A DNA stretch of 64,000 nt from Streptococcus rubneri (GTDB taxonomy: Bacteria > Bacillota > Bacilli > Lactobacillales > Streptococcaceae). A model generated the notes under the pieces. It was not told the origin of the DNA and ran no database searches. It was given only the letters and a program-made list of their open reading frames with translations. The translations under genes and the position numbers were made by a program. Below, in pieces: positions 24,821 through 32,148 of this stretch (positions are counted from its first letter, which is position 1; each line of letters begins with the position of its first letter). The stretch is from assembly GCF_004785935.1 (NCBI RefSeq), contig NZ_SRRP01000002.1, positions 267,616 through 331,615 of the forward strand, read 5' to 3'.

Positions 24821-25663
24821 ATGAACTATTATCAACTGAATGATGGGAAACAGATTCCGGTACTTGGCTTTGGTACTTGGAAAGCAAAAAATGGAGAAGA
24901 AGCCTACCAAGCTGTAAAAACAGCCTTGGAGATTGGTTATCGGCATATTGATACGGCTGCTATCTATCAAAATGAGGAAAGTGTCGGAAAAGCCATTCGA
25001 GAGAGCGGTGTTCCAAGAGAAGATATTTTTGTAACGACCAAGTTATGGAATACCTGTCATACCTATGAAGAAGCCTTCGGTGCTCTAGAAGAATCTTTGA
25101 AAAAACTGGATTTAGATTATGTAGATTTGTATCTGATTCATTGGCCTAATCCAATCACTCATCGGGAGCACGAAGCCTGGAAAGAGCGCAATCGGGAAGT
25201 TTGGAAAGCGATGGAGGATTTACAAACTCAAGGGAAAATTCGCTCCATTGGAGTGAGTAACTTCTTACCCCATCATATGGACGCTTTACTTGAGACAGCT
25301 CGAGTCCTTCCAGCTGTCAATCAAATCCGCTTGGCTCCTGGAGTTTTTCAGGAAGAAGTGGTCGACTACTGTCGTCAGAAGGGAATCCTCTTAGAGGCTT
25401 GGGGGCCATTTGGTCAGGGAGAACTGTTTACCCATGAAATTGTCTTGGCTTTGGCTGAAAAATATGGAGTCAGTCCTGCCCAGATTCTTTTGGCTTGGAG
25501 TTTAGCAGAAGGTTTCCTTCCCTTACCAAAATCTGTCACCCCTAAACGAATTGCGGATAATCTAGCTTGTTTTGATATTCAATTATCTCAAGAAGATAGC
25601 GACCTCCTTCGTCACCTCCCAGTTGAAGCGGGAGCACCTGACCCAGATGCTAAGGATTTTTAA
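24821..25663 (+). CDS. Aldo/keto reductase
   Basis: A 280-residue TIM-barrel NADPH-dependent oxidoreductase of the 2,5-diketo-gluconate reductase / methylglyoxal reductase group. The catalytic tetrad is visible: Asp and Tyr in IDTAAIYQNEESVG, Lys in VTTKLWN and His in YLIHWP. The cofactor-binding C-terminus is LPKSVTPKRIADNL. Likely substrates are reactive aldehydes such as methylglyoxal, but this is not determined by sequence. It is the second gene after the small membrane protein; AAAGGAAGAAAAAAGTAAG precedes the ATG. Confidence 0.92.
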   Translation: MNYYQLNDGKQIPVLGFGTWKAKNGEEAYQAVKTALEIGYRHIDTAAIYQNEESVGKAIRESGVPREDIFVTTKLWNTCHTYEEAFGALEESLKKLDLDYVDLYLIHWPNPITHREHEAWKERNREVWKAMEDLQTQGKIRSIGVSNFLPHHMDALLETARVLPAVNQIRLAPGVFQEEVVDYCRQKGILLEAWGPFGQGELFTHEIVLALAEKYGVSPAQILLAWSLAEGFLPLPKSVTPKRIADNLACFDIQLSQEDSDLLRHLPVEAGAPDPDAKDF

Positions 25664-25695
25664 GGGATCCTAATAAAAAATAATCATAGATAAAG

Positions 25696-25728
25696 AGTAG
25701 CGCAAGAATGATCTGGCTACTTTTTTTC
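25696..25728 (+). terminator. Terminator after the aldo/keto reductase
   Basis: AGTAGC/GCTACT stem with a 14-base loop, followed by TTTTTTT. Confidence 0.7.
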
Positions 25729-25841
25729 TATTTATTTAAAGGACAATGATTGAAAATACAGATGATTAGTTTTACACACTAGATAGTTTGATCGATAAAA
25801 CGAAACTAAATAAGATCTACATAAAGATAATGTTCGGGAAT

Positions 25842-25858
25842 ATTACATTTTGGTAACA
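25842..25858 (-). promoter_or_regulatory. WalR (VicR) box upstream of the wall protease
   Basis: On the minus strand TGTTAC-CAAAA-TGTAAT fits the published WalR/VicR direct-repeat consensus TGTWAH-N5-TGTWAH at every position. It lies about 37 bp upstream of the protease -10. Confidence 0.5.
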
Positions 25859-25873
25859 AATTTATGTTGAGTG

Positions 25874-25888
25874 AATTTTCTGAAAAAT
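25874..25888 (+). promoter_or_regulatory. CodY box at the wall protease promoter
   Basis: AATTTTCTGAAAAAT matches AATTTTCWGAAAATT at 14 of 15 positions. It ends seven bases before the -10, so bound CodY would cover the -35 region and repress. Confidence 0.6.
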
Positions 25889-25894
25889 TAGGAG

Positions 25895-25909
25895 TATAAT
25901 ATATATAAT
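25895..25909 (+). promoter_or_regulatory. Tandem -10 elements of the wall protease gene
   Basis: TATAAT occurs at 25895-25900 and again at 25904-25909, with no good -35. This suggests a weak or activator-dependent promoter. Confidence 0.55.
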
Positions 25910-25930
25910 TTATCATTTAGGGGGAATTTT

Positions 25931-28900
25931 ATGAGCAAACAGAGATTTTCATTGAGAAAATATAAGTTTGGTGTGGCATCGGTCCTTTTAGGATCTGTAC
26001 TTGTTTTTGGAGCAGGCCAAGTAAGTGCGGAGGAAACTCAAGACTCCCAAGTCAGTCTTGTAGCTACGACTGAGCCGACTCCAACGGCTACTAATCAAGA
26101 AAGTAGTACTATACCACCTGCTGAACCTGACTCATCTTCTGTAGTTTCTGCAAGTTCTGGAGCGACTGCTAATAAAGGGCAAGAAAGTCCAATCCGTCAA
26201 AATCTGCAGGAGACAGCGGAAGTTGCAGAAGTCGAGGCGAAAGCGGAAGTAAAAGCCACAGAAGTTGAGGCTAAGCAAGAAGCTAAACCCTCAGTGGCTG
26301 AAGAAAAGGCAGGAAGGGAGTCAGTTCTTACCACAAAAGAAGTTGAAACACCAAGTAGTATCAGCAGTAATGCGATTATTAATGTTCCACAAACCTGGAA
26401 TAAAGGCTATAAAGGGGAAGGGACAGTGGTTGCTGTCATTGACTCTGGTTTAGATGTTAACCACGAGGTACTTCGTATTTCTGATCCTTCCAAAGGGAAG
26501 TATAAAAACCAAGATGAATTAGAAGCAGCTAAAAAAGCAGCAGGAATTGATTACGGAAAATGGTATAACGATAAGGTCGTCTTTGCCTATGATTACATGG
26601 ATGGCGATGACAATATCAAAGAAAAAGACCATGAATCTCACGGCATGCACGTAACAGGCATTGCAGCTGGAAATCCTGATAAAAAAGCGGGGGATGGCAA
26701 CTATGTATACGGAGTAGCCCCAGAAGCGCAAGTCATGTTCATGCGTGTTTTCTCAGATCGTAGTAGCTCTACCAGTGATGCTATATATGTAAAGGCTATC
26801 GATGATGCAGTCGCTCTCGGTGCAGATGCCATAAACATGAGTCTGGGTTCTTCTACAGGATCTATGGTCAACGCTGGATCAGCTATTCGTGAAGCTATTC
26901 AGCGAGCACGCGCTAAAGGGGTCAGCGTCCTGATTTCTTCAGGGAATAGCAATACCTTTGGTTATGGCTACAACAAGCCAATAGCTGAAAATCCTGATTA
27001 CGGTGTCGTTGGGAATCCTTCAACGGTAGAAGAATCGATTTCTGTAGCATCTGTGAATGATTCAGTTGTGACAGAAGAAGTCTTTACGGTACGTGGTTTA
27101 GAAGACAATGCAGATTTAGATAAAGGAAGATTCACGTTTGCGACAGCAGAAACAGATGTCGAATTTGAAAAAGGAAAGGAATATGAGTATGTAGATGCTG
27201 GCTTAGCGCGCGAGAAGGATCTAGACGGTGTAGACCTAACTGGGAAGGTAGCTCTGATTAAGCGTGGGGAGATCACTTTCTCCGATAAGGTCGCTAATGT
27301 TTATAAAAAAGGTGCACTTGGAGCCGTTATTTACAATAGTGTTGAAGGGGCCAATGTTAAAATGGGCTTGGAAGGAGATGCGAAAAAAATCCCAGCCATC
27401 TTTATCTCCAAACGATATGGAGAAGCTATTAAAGGAAAAGACTATAAATTAGTCTTTGATGGAAGCTTAGATAATCGTCCAAATCCAGATGCAGACCAGA
27501 TGTCTGATTTCTCTAGCTGGGGAGTGACAACAGATGGTCAATTAAAACCAGACGTAACAGCACCTGGAGGCTCAATCTTCTCCTCCTTGAATGATGATAG
27601 CTATGGTAGCATGAGTGGGACTAGTATGGCTTCCCCACATGTAGCTGGAGTCGCTGCCTTGGTTAAAGAATACCTCCAGATCCACCATCCAGAATTGTCG
27701 CCGGAAGAGCTGTCTGCAACGGTCAAGGCCTTGATTATGTCAACGGCAAAACCGCACTACAATAAGGAAACAGACGCTTATACTTCTCCTCGTCAACAAG
27801 GAGCAGGAATTGTCGATACAGCTGCAGCTGTTTCAACAGATCTCTATGTCACCAATGAAGATGCTTATCCAAGTGTGTCTCTCGGTGATGTTGAAGATAC
27901 GTTTAGTTTTGATGTGACCGTCCATAACATCTCGGATACGGATCGGGAACTAAAGATGATCGTCAATACCAACACAGATGGAGTGAAGGATGGTCGCTTT
28001 ACCCTCACGCCACGTAAATTGACAGAAACTGTTTGGCCAAATGTGACCGTTAGAGCTCATAGTAGTGAGACCGTAACAGTCACCGTCAACACTTCTAAAT
28101 TTGCAGAAGAATTGAGCAAGCTAATGCCGAATGGCTACTTCTTAGAAGGTTTTGTTCGCTTTGTGGATCCTACAGATGATGGAGACGTCGTTAGCCTTCC
28201 ATTCATGGGCTTCCGTGGTTCCTTCCAAAATATCCCTGCGGTTGAAAAACCAATCTACAACTTGGTAAGAGAAGGAAAATCAGGGTTCTACTATGATGTT
28301 CCAGAAACCAAAGATGTGGCATCTAATGCTAACGTGACAACCTTGGTCTCTAACGCAAATGACGTGCTCTATACGACTGCTAAGAAAGAGACTGCAGAAC
28401 GGAGTCCAATCGTTCTAGGGACAGTAGAAACTCCGGAAGGCCTGAATGTCCTTCATTTGGATGCGGACGGGAATGTTCGTCTTGCTATTTCTCCAGACGG
28501 AGATGGAAACAAAGATTACGTTCAGTACCGTGCCGTTGTCTTACGAAATGTTAAGAATATGAAGGCAGCTGTCTATCAGGCAGAGGATGCAGAATTTGCA
28601 CAGCCGATTTGGACAAGTACAGGAGCTTTCTCGGCTCGTAAGAACTATTTTGATGGACGTGGGAAAAGATCTTATCTAGTCGATAATACTGCTTGGGAAG
28701 GGACAGATGCCAAGGGTGATAAAGTGGCAGATGGACAATACGTCTATGAAGTCCGCTATACGCCAGCAGTTCCAGGTGCAGAAGAGCAAATTGTACGCTT
28801 TAATCTTCAAATTGATACCCAAAAACCTCTTTTGACATCCGGTTATACAAGGACAAAAGATGGGGTGGAAACCTTCTTTGCTCGTAAGCCAAAAGATATT

Positions 28901-30343
28901 GGAGAAGGGGGAATCCTCCGCGAACAAGTCTTTTATGTTCAGGCCTTTGACGAAGAAGGAACGATGGTTCAAAAGGCTCTGGATGCTCAAGGGAAGACTC
29001 GAAGTTTTGAAAATCGTGTTTATTTGAAGGCCAACGAGGATGGAAGCTATACTCTTCCAGAAGGGGTGAGCAAGGAGCAACTTTTCTATCTAGTAGAGGA
29101 TTATGCTGGTAACCGCGACTATATCTCTCTTGCTGATTTCGTTGGCACTGAGGATAGTGGGCGTGTGAAGGTCACCATTGTAGATGCAGATTCACGTAAA
29201 GAATTGGACACAGCTTACGTTTATCGCATCAAGGATGAGCAAGGTCGATACGTTAATTTAGATAAAGGAAAAGAGATCAATTTCCTCAAATTTGGCAACT
29301 ATACCGCGGAAATTTTTGCCTACGATAAGACAGATCTAAGACTTCTCAGTGAACGAACTCAAACATTCACCATTAATGCAGAGGACAGCTTCAAGACGAT
29401 CGAGTTTCTTGCGAAAGAAATCGTCTCAGCACCTCTGAGTCTCGTCTTTAACCAAGGGATTCCAAAAAATACACCTGTTGTTTTGAAAAATGAAGCAGGT
29501 GAAACCTTCATCCTTCCAGTTCAACGCTATGGCAAGAATGCATTTGGGAAAGACATCCCGGTGGGAACCTATACGATTGTTGTCAGTCTGCCAACTGGTT
29601 ATGAATTGGTAGAAGAAGCGCCTACTGTAACGGTTCTAGAAAACCAAAACAATTTGGTAAAATTGTCTCTGGTCATCAAGACTCAACTACTGCAAGTGCT
29701 AGCACAACAAGCCAACCTGACGAGCACAGCTCAGTACTTCAATGCAGCAAGTGACAAACGTCAGGCCTATGATGTAGCGTATAAAAAGGCTCAAGAAGCT
29801 CTTTCTGCTAAATTATCTCAAGTAGAAATCGACCAAGTTTTATCAGAACTTGGAGCAGCGACTAGTCGATTAGATGGAAAAGATTCCGACTATGCAGCAC
29901 TTAAATCAGCTATTGAAGCCTATGATGTGACGACTAAAACTGGACGTTATACCAATGCTAAGGATGTCTTGAAACGTGCTTATGATCAAACATTTAAAGA
30001 ACTTGCTCTCTTGCTCGTTCGCGAAGGTGTGACCCAGGAGCAAATTGATCAGGCTCTTGCTAACTTCCAAGGGGCAGAGCAAAGATTAAATGGCAAGGCT
30101 ACAGATTTTTCTAGTCTCCAAAAATTGATCAATGCTGAAATCCAGTTCCAAGCAAAGAACGCTCGGTTCATCTATGCGACAGATAAGGAGAAAGTAAGCT
30201 ACCTCCAAGCCTTTATCCGAGCGCAAGCTGTTCTTGCTAATCCTGCTGCTAGTCAACAGGAAGTCAAGGCGGCCTTAGCAGAAGTCAAAGCTGCCAAGAA
30301 AAAATTAAATGGGAAAAAACCAAAGGTTGCAAAACGCCCATAA
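25931..30343 (+). CDS. Cell-envelope subtilisin-like serine protease (C5a peptidase/lactocepin type)
   Basis: A 1470-residue S8 family exoprotease. The signal peptide is of the YSIRK type (RFSLRKYKFGVASVLLG), with cleavage probable after GQVSA. A Glu/Val/Ala-rich prosegment is about residues 34-145. The catalytic residues are Asp171 (AVIDSGLD), His237 (SHGMHV), oxyanion Asn339 and Ser565 (SGTSMASPHVAG). A PA insert spans about 390-510. An Fn3-like domain follows (about 645-770), then beta-rich A-type domains, and three FIVAR-like helical modules near 1250-1465. There is no LPXTG motif; the protein ends in a Lys-rich tail (KKKLNGKKPKVAKRP). It may degrade host proteins or complement factors and feed amino acids. 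A GGGGG ribosome site precedes the ATG. CodY- and WalR-like boxes lie upstream. Confidence 0.92.
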   Translation: MSKQRFSLRKYKFGVASVLLGSVLVFGAGQVSAEETQDSQVSLVATTEPTPTATNQESSTIPPAEPDSSSVVSASSGATANKGQESPIRQNLQETAEVAEVEAKAEVKATEVEAKQEAKPSVAEEKAGRESVLTTKEVETPSSISSNAIINVPQTWNKGYKGEGTVVAVIDSGLDVNHEVLRISDPSKGKYKNQDELEAAKKAAGIDYGKWYNDKVVFAYDYMDGDDNIKEKDHESHGMHVTGIAAGNPDKKAGDGNYVYGVAPEAQVMFMRVFSDRSSSTSDAIYVKAIDDAVALGADAINMSLGSSTGSMVNAGSAIREAIQRARAKGVSVLISSGNSNTFGYGYNKPIAENPDYGVVGNPSTVEESISVASVNDSVVTEEVFTVRGLEDNADLDKGRFTFATAETDVEFEKGKEYEYVDAGLAREKDLDGVDLTGKVALIKRGEITFSDKVANVYKKGALGAVIYNSVEGANVKMGLEGDAKKIPAIFISKRYGEAIKGKDYKLVFDGSLDNRPNPDADQMSDFSSWGVTTDGQLKPDVTAPGGSIFSSLNDDSYGSMSGTSMASPHVAGVAALVKEYLQIHHPELSPEELSATVKALIMSTAKPHYNKETDAYTSPRQQGAGIVDTAAAVSTDLYVTNEDAYPSVSLGDVEDTFSFDVTVHNISDTDRELKMIVNTNTDGVKDGRFTLTPRKLTETVWPNVTVRAHSSETVTVTVNTSKFAEELSKLMPNGYFLEGFVRFVDPTDDGDVVSLPFMGFRGSFQNIPAVEKPIYNLVREGKSGFYYDVPETKDVASNANVTTLVSNANDVLYTTAKKETAERSPIVLGTVETPEGLNVLHLDADGNVRLAISPDGDGNKDYVQYRAVVLRNVKNMKAAVYQAEDAEFAQPIWTSTGAFSARKNYFDGRGKRSYLVDNTAWEGTDAKGDKVADGQYVYEVRYTPAVPGAEEQIVRFNLQIDTQKPLLTSGYTRTKDGVETFFARKPKDIGEGGILREQVFYVQAFDEEGTMVQKALDAQGKTRSFENRVYLKANEDGSYTLPEGVSKEQLFYLVEDYAGNRDYISLADFVGTEDSGRVKVTIVDADSRKELDTAYVYRIKDEQGRYVNLDKGKEINFLKFGNYTAEIFAYDKTDLRLLSERTQTFTINAEDSFKTIEFLAKEIVSAPLSLVFNQGIPKNTPVVLKNEAGETFILPVQRYGKNAFGKDIPVGTYTIVVSLPTGYELVEEAPTVTVLENQNNLVKLSLVIKTQLLQVLAQQANLTSTAQYFNAASDKRQAYDVAYKKAQEALSAKLSQVEIDQVLSELGAATSRLDGKDSDYAALKSAIEAYDVTTKTGRYTNAKDVLKRAYDQTFKELALLLVREGVTQEQIDQALANFQGAEQRLNGKATDFSSLQKLINAEIQFQAKNARFIYATDKEKVSYLQAFIRAQAVLANPAASQQEVKAALAEVKAAKKKLNGKKPKVAKRP

Positions 30344-30371
30344 GGTTCACCTTTCTTTGAAAGGAGTTGCG

Positions 30372-30408
30372 ACAAGTCTGAAACAATTGTTTCGGACTTG
30401 TTTTTTGT
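30372..30408 (+). terminator. Terminator of the wall protease gene
   Basis: ACAAGTC-TGAAACAATTGTTTCG-GACTTGT: outer and inner arms both pair (GAAACAA/TTGTTTC), followed by TTTTTTG. Confidence 0.88.
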
Positions 30409-30436
30409 TTACACTAGAATAAAAATTTGCTATAAT
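30408..30436 (+). promoter_or_regulatory. glyQ-glyS promoter
   Basis: TTTACA (30408-30413), 17-bp spacer, TATAAT (30431-30436). Confidence 0.85.
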
Positions 30437-30442
30437 ACTAGT

Positions 30443-30640
30443 CAAGAAAGAAAGGCTTATGGCATCTTTTAAGCGAGCTTGGAATAGTGAGAGCCAAGTA
30501 GGATAAGATAGGCAAGTGGCGCTTTCTCTCAGTAAATAGCTGAGTACAGTAGAATAAAATGAAGTAATAAATTAGGGTGGAACCGCGTTTTTGACGCCCC
30601 TAGGTCATTTGACTTAGGAGCAAAGACACGGTTCTTTTTG
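30443..30640 (+). promoter_or_regulatory. Glycine-responsive T-box leader of glyQ-glyS
   Basis: The canonical T-box AGGGTGGAACCGCG is at 30574-30587. The following terminator pairs AACCGCGT with ACACGGTT (30581-30633) around an inner hairpin (CCTAGGTCA/TGACTTAGG) and ends in CTTTTTG. Stem I is closed by AGAAAG/CTTTCT, and a GGC glycine specifier at 30518-30520 just before the closing strand is the best candidate. The leader is short (about 131 nt from transcript start to T-box), as expected for glyQS T-boxes, which lack stem II. Confidence 0.9.
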
Positions 30641-30662
30641 TATCCTGAGTCGAGCACAATCA

Positions 30663-30829
30663 TATAGAAAAAGGGGTAATCATGTCCCAAAAATTAACCT
30701 TTCACTGCGTGAGTGGCAACCTCCTTACAGTCGGACTGCCTCACGCTCAGCACTAGGGTACCTGAGCTAGGCGCAGTACTAACTCGTCTTGCCTCGTAGT
30801 TCGCAAGGCAGACTTGTGTCGCAAGAATT
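30663..30829 (+). repeat. Tandem leader module A (small ORF plus three hairpins)
   Basis: The first of two diverged tandem units between the glyQ T-box and glyQ. It begins TATAGAAAAAGGGG, carries a ribosome site and small ORF A, then three stems: GCGTGA..GGCA/TGCC..TCACGC (10 bp with a 2-base bulge), GCTCAG/CTGAGC, and GTCT-T-GCCT/AGGC-AGAC, ending GTGTCGCAAGAA. The start-to-start distance to unit B is 168 bases. Confidence 0.75.
30682..30756 (+). CDS. Small ORF A of the glyQ leader (24 codons)
   Basis: ATG at 30682, TAG at 30754. The peptide starts MSQKLTFHCVSGN and ends LLTVGLPHAQH. A ribosome site AAAAAGGGGTAATC precedes it. Compared with small ORF B, seven sense codons differ only at a synonymous third base (TCC/TCT, TTA/TTG, ACC/ACT, TTT/TTC, TGC/TGT, GTG/GTC, CCT/CCC), against one clear replacement (Gln/Lys) and a one-codon indel. 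That pattern argues for translation under selection. The first seven residues equal the GlyQ start except at residue 3. The function is unknown; expression is not shown. Confidence 0.4.
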   Translation: MSQKLTFHCVSGNLLTVGLPHAQH

Positions 30830-31002
30830 TATAGAAAAAGGAGTAAATTATGTCTAAAAAATTGACTTTCCACTGTGTCAGTGGCAGAGACCTCCTTACA
30901 GTCGGACTGCCCCACGCTCAGCACTAAGGTGCCTGAGCTAGACGCAGTACTAACTCGTCTTGCCTCGTATAATCGACGAGGCAGACTCGTGTCGCAAGAA
31001 AT
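30830..31002 (+). repeat. Tandem leader module B (small ORF plus three hairpins)
   Basis: The second unit, beginning TATAGAAAAAGGAG. It has the same order of elements as unit A. Its second stem is longer (CAC/GTG added) and its third stem is extended to GCCTCGT/ACGAGGC around a different loop. It ends GTGTCGCAAGAA, 24 bases before the glyQ ATG. The start-to-start distance to glyQ is 176 bases. Confidence 0.75.
30850..30927 (+). CDS. Small ORF B of the glyQ leader (25 codons)
   Basis: ATG at 30850, TAA at 30925. The peptide starts MSKKLTFHCVSGRD and ends LLTVGLPHAQH. AAAAAGGAGTAAATT precedes it. Its first seven residues (MSKKLTF) equal those of GlyQ, yet codons differ at third bases (AAA/AAG, TTG/TTA, ACT/ACA, TTC/TTT), so it is not a recent copy. 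It is a paralogue of small ORF A. It could be a leader peptide, a translation-coupling device or a decayed duplication; see findings. Confidence 0.4.
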   Translation: MSKKLTFHCVSGRDLLTVGLPHAQH

Positions 31003-31025
31003 CATTTTTAATTAAGGAGTATTCA

Positions 31026-31943
31026 ATGTCTAAGAAATTAACATTTCAAGAAATAATTTTGACTTTGCAACAATACTGGAATGACCAGGGTTGTATGCTC
31101 ATGCAGGCTTATGATAATGAAAAAGGTGCGGGTACTATGAGTCCTTACACCTTCCTTCGTGCCATTGGTCCGGAACCATGGAATGCGGCTTATGTAGAGC
31201 CATCTCGTCGTCCAGCAGACGGTCGTTACGGGGAAAACCCAAACCGTCTTTACCAACACCACCAGTTCCAAGTGGTCATGAAACCTTCTCCATCAAACAT
31301 TCAAGAGCTTTACTTGGAGTCATTGGAAAAATTGGGTATCAATCCTTTGGAGCACGATATCCGCTTCGTTGAAGATAACTGGGAAAACCCATCAACTGGT
31401 TCAGCTGGTCTTGGTTGGGAAGTTTGGCTGGACGGTATGGAAATCACTCAGTTCACTTACTTCCAACAAGTTGGTGGTTTGGCAACTGGTCCTGTTACTG
31501 CTGAGGTCACTTATGGTTTGGAACGTCTGGCTTCTTACATCCAAGAAGTGGACTCCGTTTACGATATCGAGTGGGCTCCTGGAGTTAAATACGGAGAAAT
31601 TTTCCTTCAACCAGAATACGAACACTCAAAATACAGCTTTGAAGTTTCTGATCAAGATATGCTTCTTGAAAACTTCGAAAAATTTGAAAAAGAAGCAGGA
31701 CGTGCCTTGGAATTGGGTCTGGTTCACCCAGCTTATGACTATGTTTTGAAATGTTCACATACCTTCAACTTGCTTGATGCTCGTGGAGCGGTATCCGTTA
31801 CAGAACGTGCCGGCTACATTGCCCGTATTCGTAACTTGGCTCGCGTTGTAGCTAAGACCTTCGTTGCAGAACGTAAGAAACTCGGTTACCCACTTCTTGA
31901 CGAAGCCACACGCGCAAAACTCCTAGCAGAAGAGGAAGAATAA
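31026..31943 (+). CDS. glyQ: Glycyl-tRNA synthetase alpha subunit
   Basis: A 305-residue alpha chain of the alpha2-beta2 bacterial GlyRS, a class II synthetase. It starts [18 protein letters not shown] and contains [26 protein letters not shown] and [20 protein letters not shown] (overlapping order), the motif 2 region that binds ATP and glycine, then [34 protein letters not shown]. The ATG at 31026 after TTAAGGAGTATTCA is chosen over an upstream in-frame start that lies inside the leader repeats. Expression is under the glycine T-box; glyS follows after 205 bases. Confidence 0.97.
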   Translation: MSKKLTFQEIILTLQQYWNDQGCMLMQAYDNEKGAGTMSPYTFLRAIGPEPWNAAYVEPSRRPADGRYGENPNRLYQHHQFQVVMKPSPSNIQELYLESLEKLGINPLEHDIRFVEDNWENPSTGSAGLGWEVWLDGMEITQFTYFQQVGGLATGPVTAEVTYGLERLASYIQEVDSVYDIEWAPGVKYGEIFLQPEYEHSKYSFEVSDQDMLLENFEKFEKEAGRALELGLVHPAYDYVLKCSHTFNLLDARGAVSVTERAGYIARIRNLARVVAKTFVAERKKLGYPLLDEATRAKLLAEEEE

Positions 31944-31955
31944 AGAGTGTATTAG

Positions 31956-32034
31956 ATAGGATTGGTTGATAGAGCAATCCTACAGGACCAGTTGCCACAG
32001 TGATAGAGGTATCGTTAGAGAAACTAACGATACC
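31956..32034 (+). other. Two strong hairpins in the glyQ-glyS spacer
   Basis: TAGGATTG/CAATCCTA (31956-31981) and the perfect 11-bp stem GGTATCGTTAG-AGAAA-CTAACGATACC (32008-32034). Neither has a T-run, so both should be read through. The spacer of 205 bases is long for a two-subunit enzyme operon. Confidence 0.6.
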
Positions 32035-32148
32035 AGGCAAAATTAGAGACCTTAGGCTCCAATTTTAGCAATGAAACGACCTAGTCGGTTGCTTGCGTGC
32101 CAATCACATAAGGCAAACTGGAAAAAAGATATTTTTCGGAGAAAAAAC

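Noticed and set aside
30960-31025. A 22-residue N-terminal extension of GlyQ
   Set aside because: The frame runs through the last hairpin of leader module B; the ATG at 31026 has the ribosome site and the family N-terminus.
32071-32148. A 26-residue N-terminal extension of GlyS
   Set aside because: It lies in the structured spacer, has no ribosome site and is followed by the family start [15 protein letters not shown].
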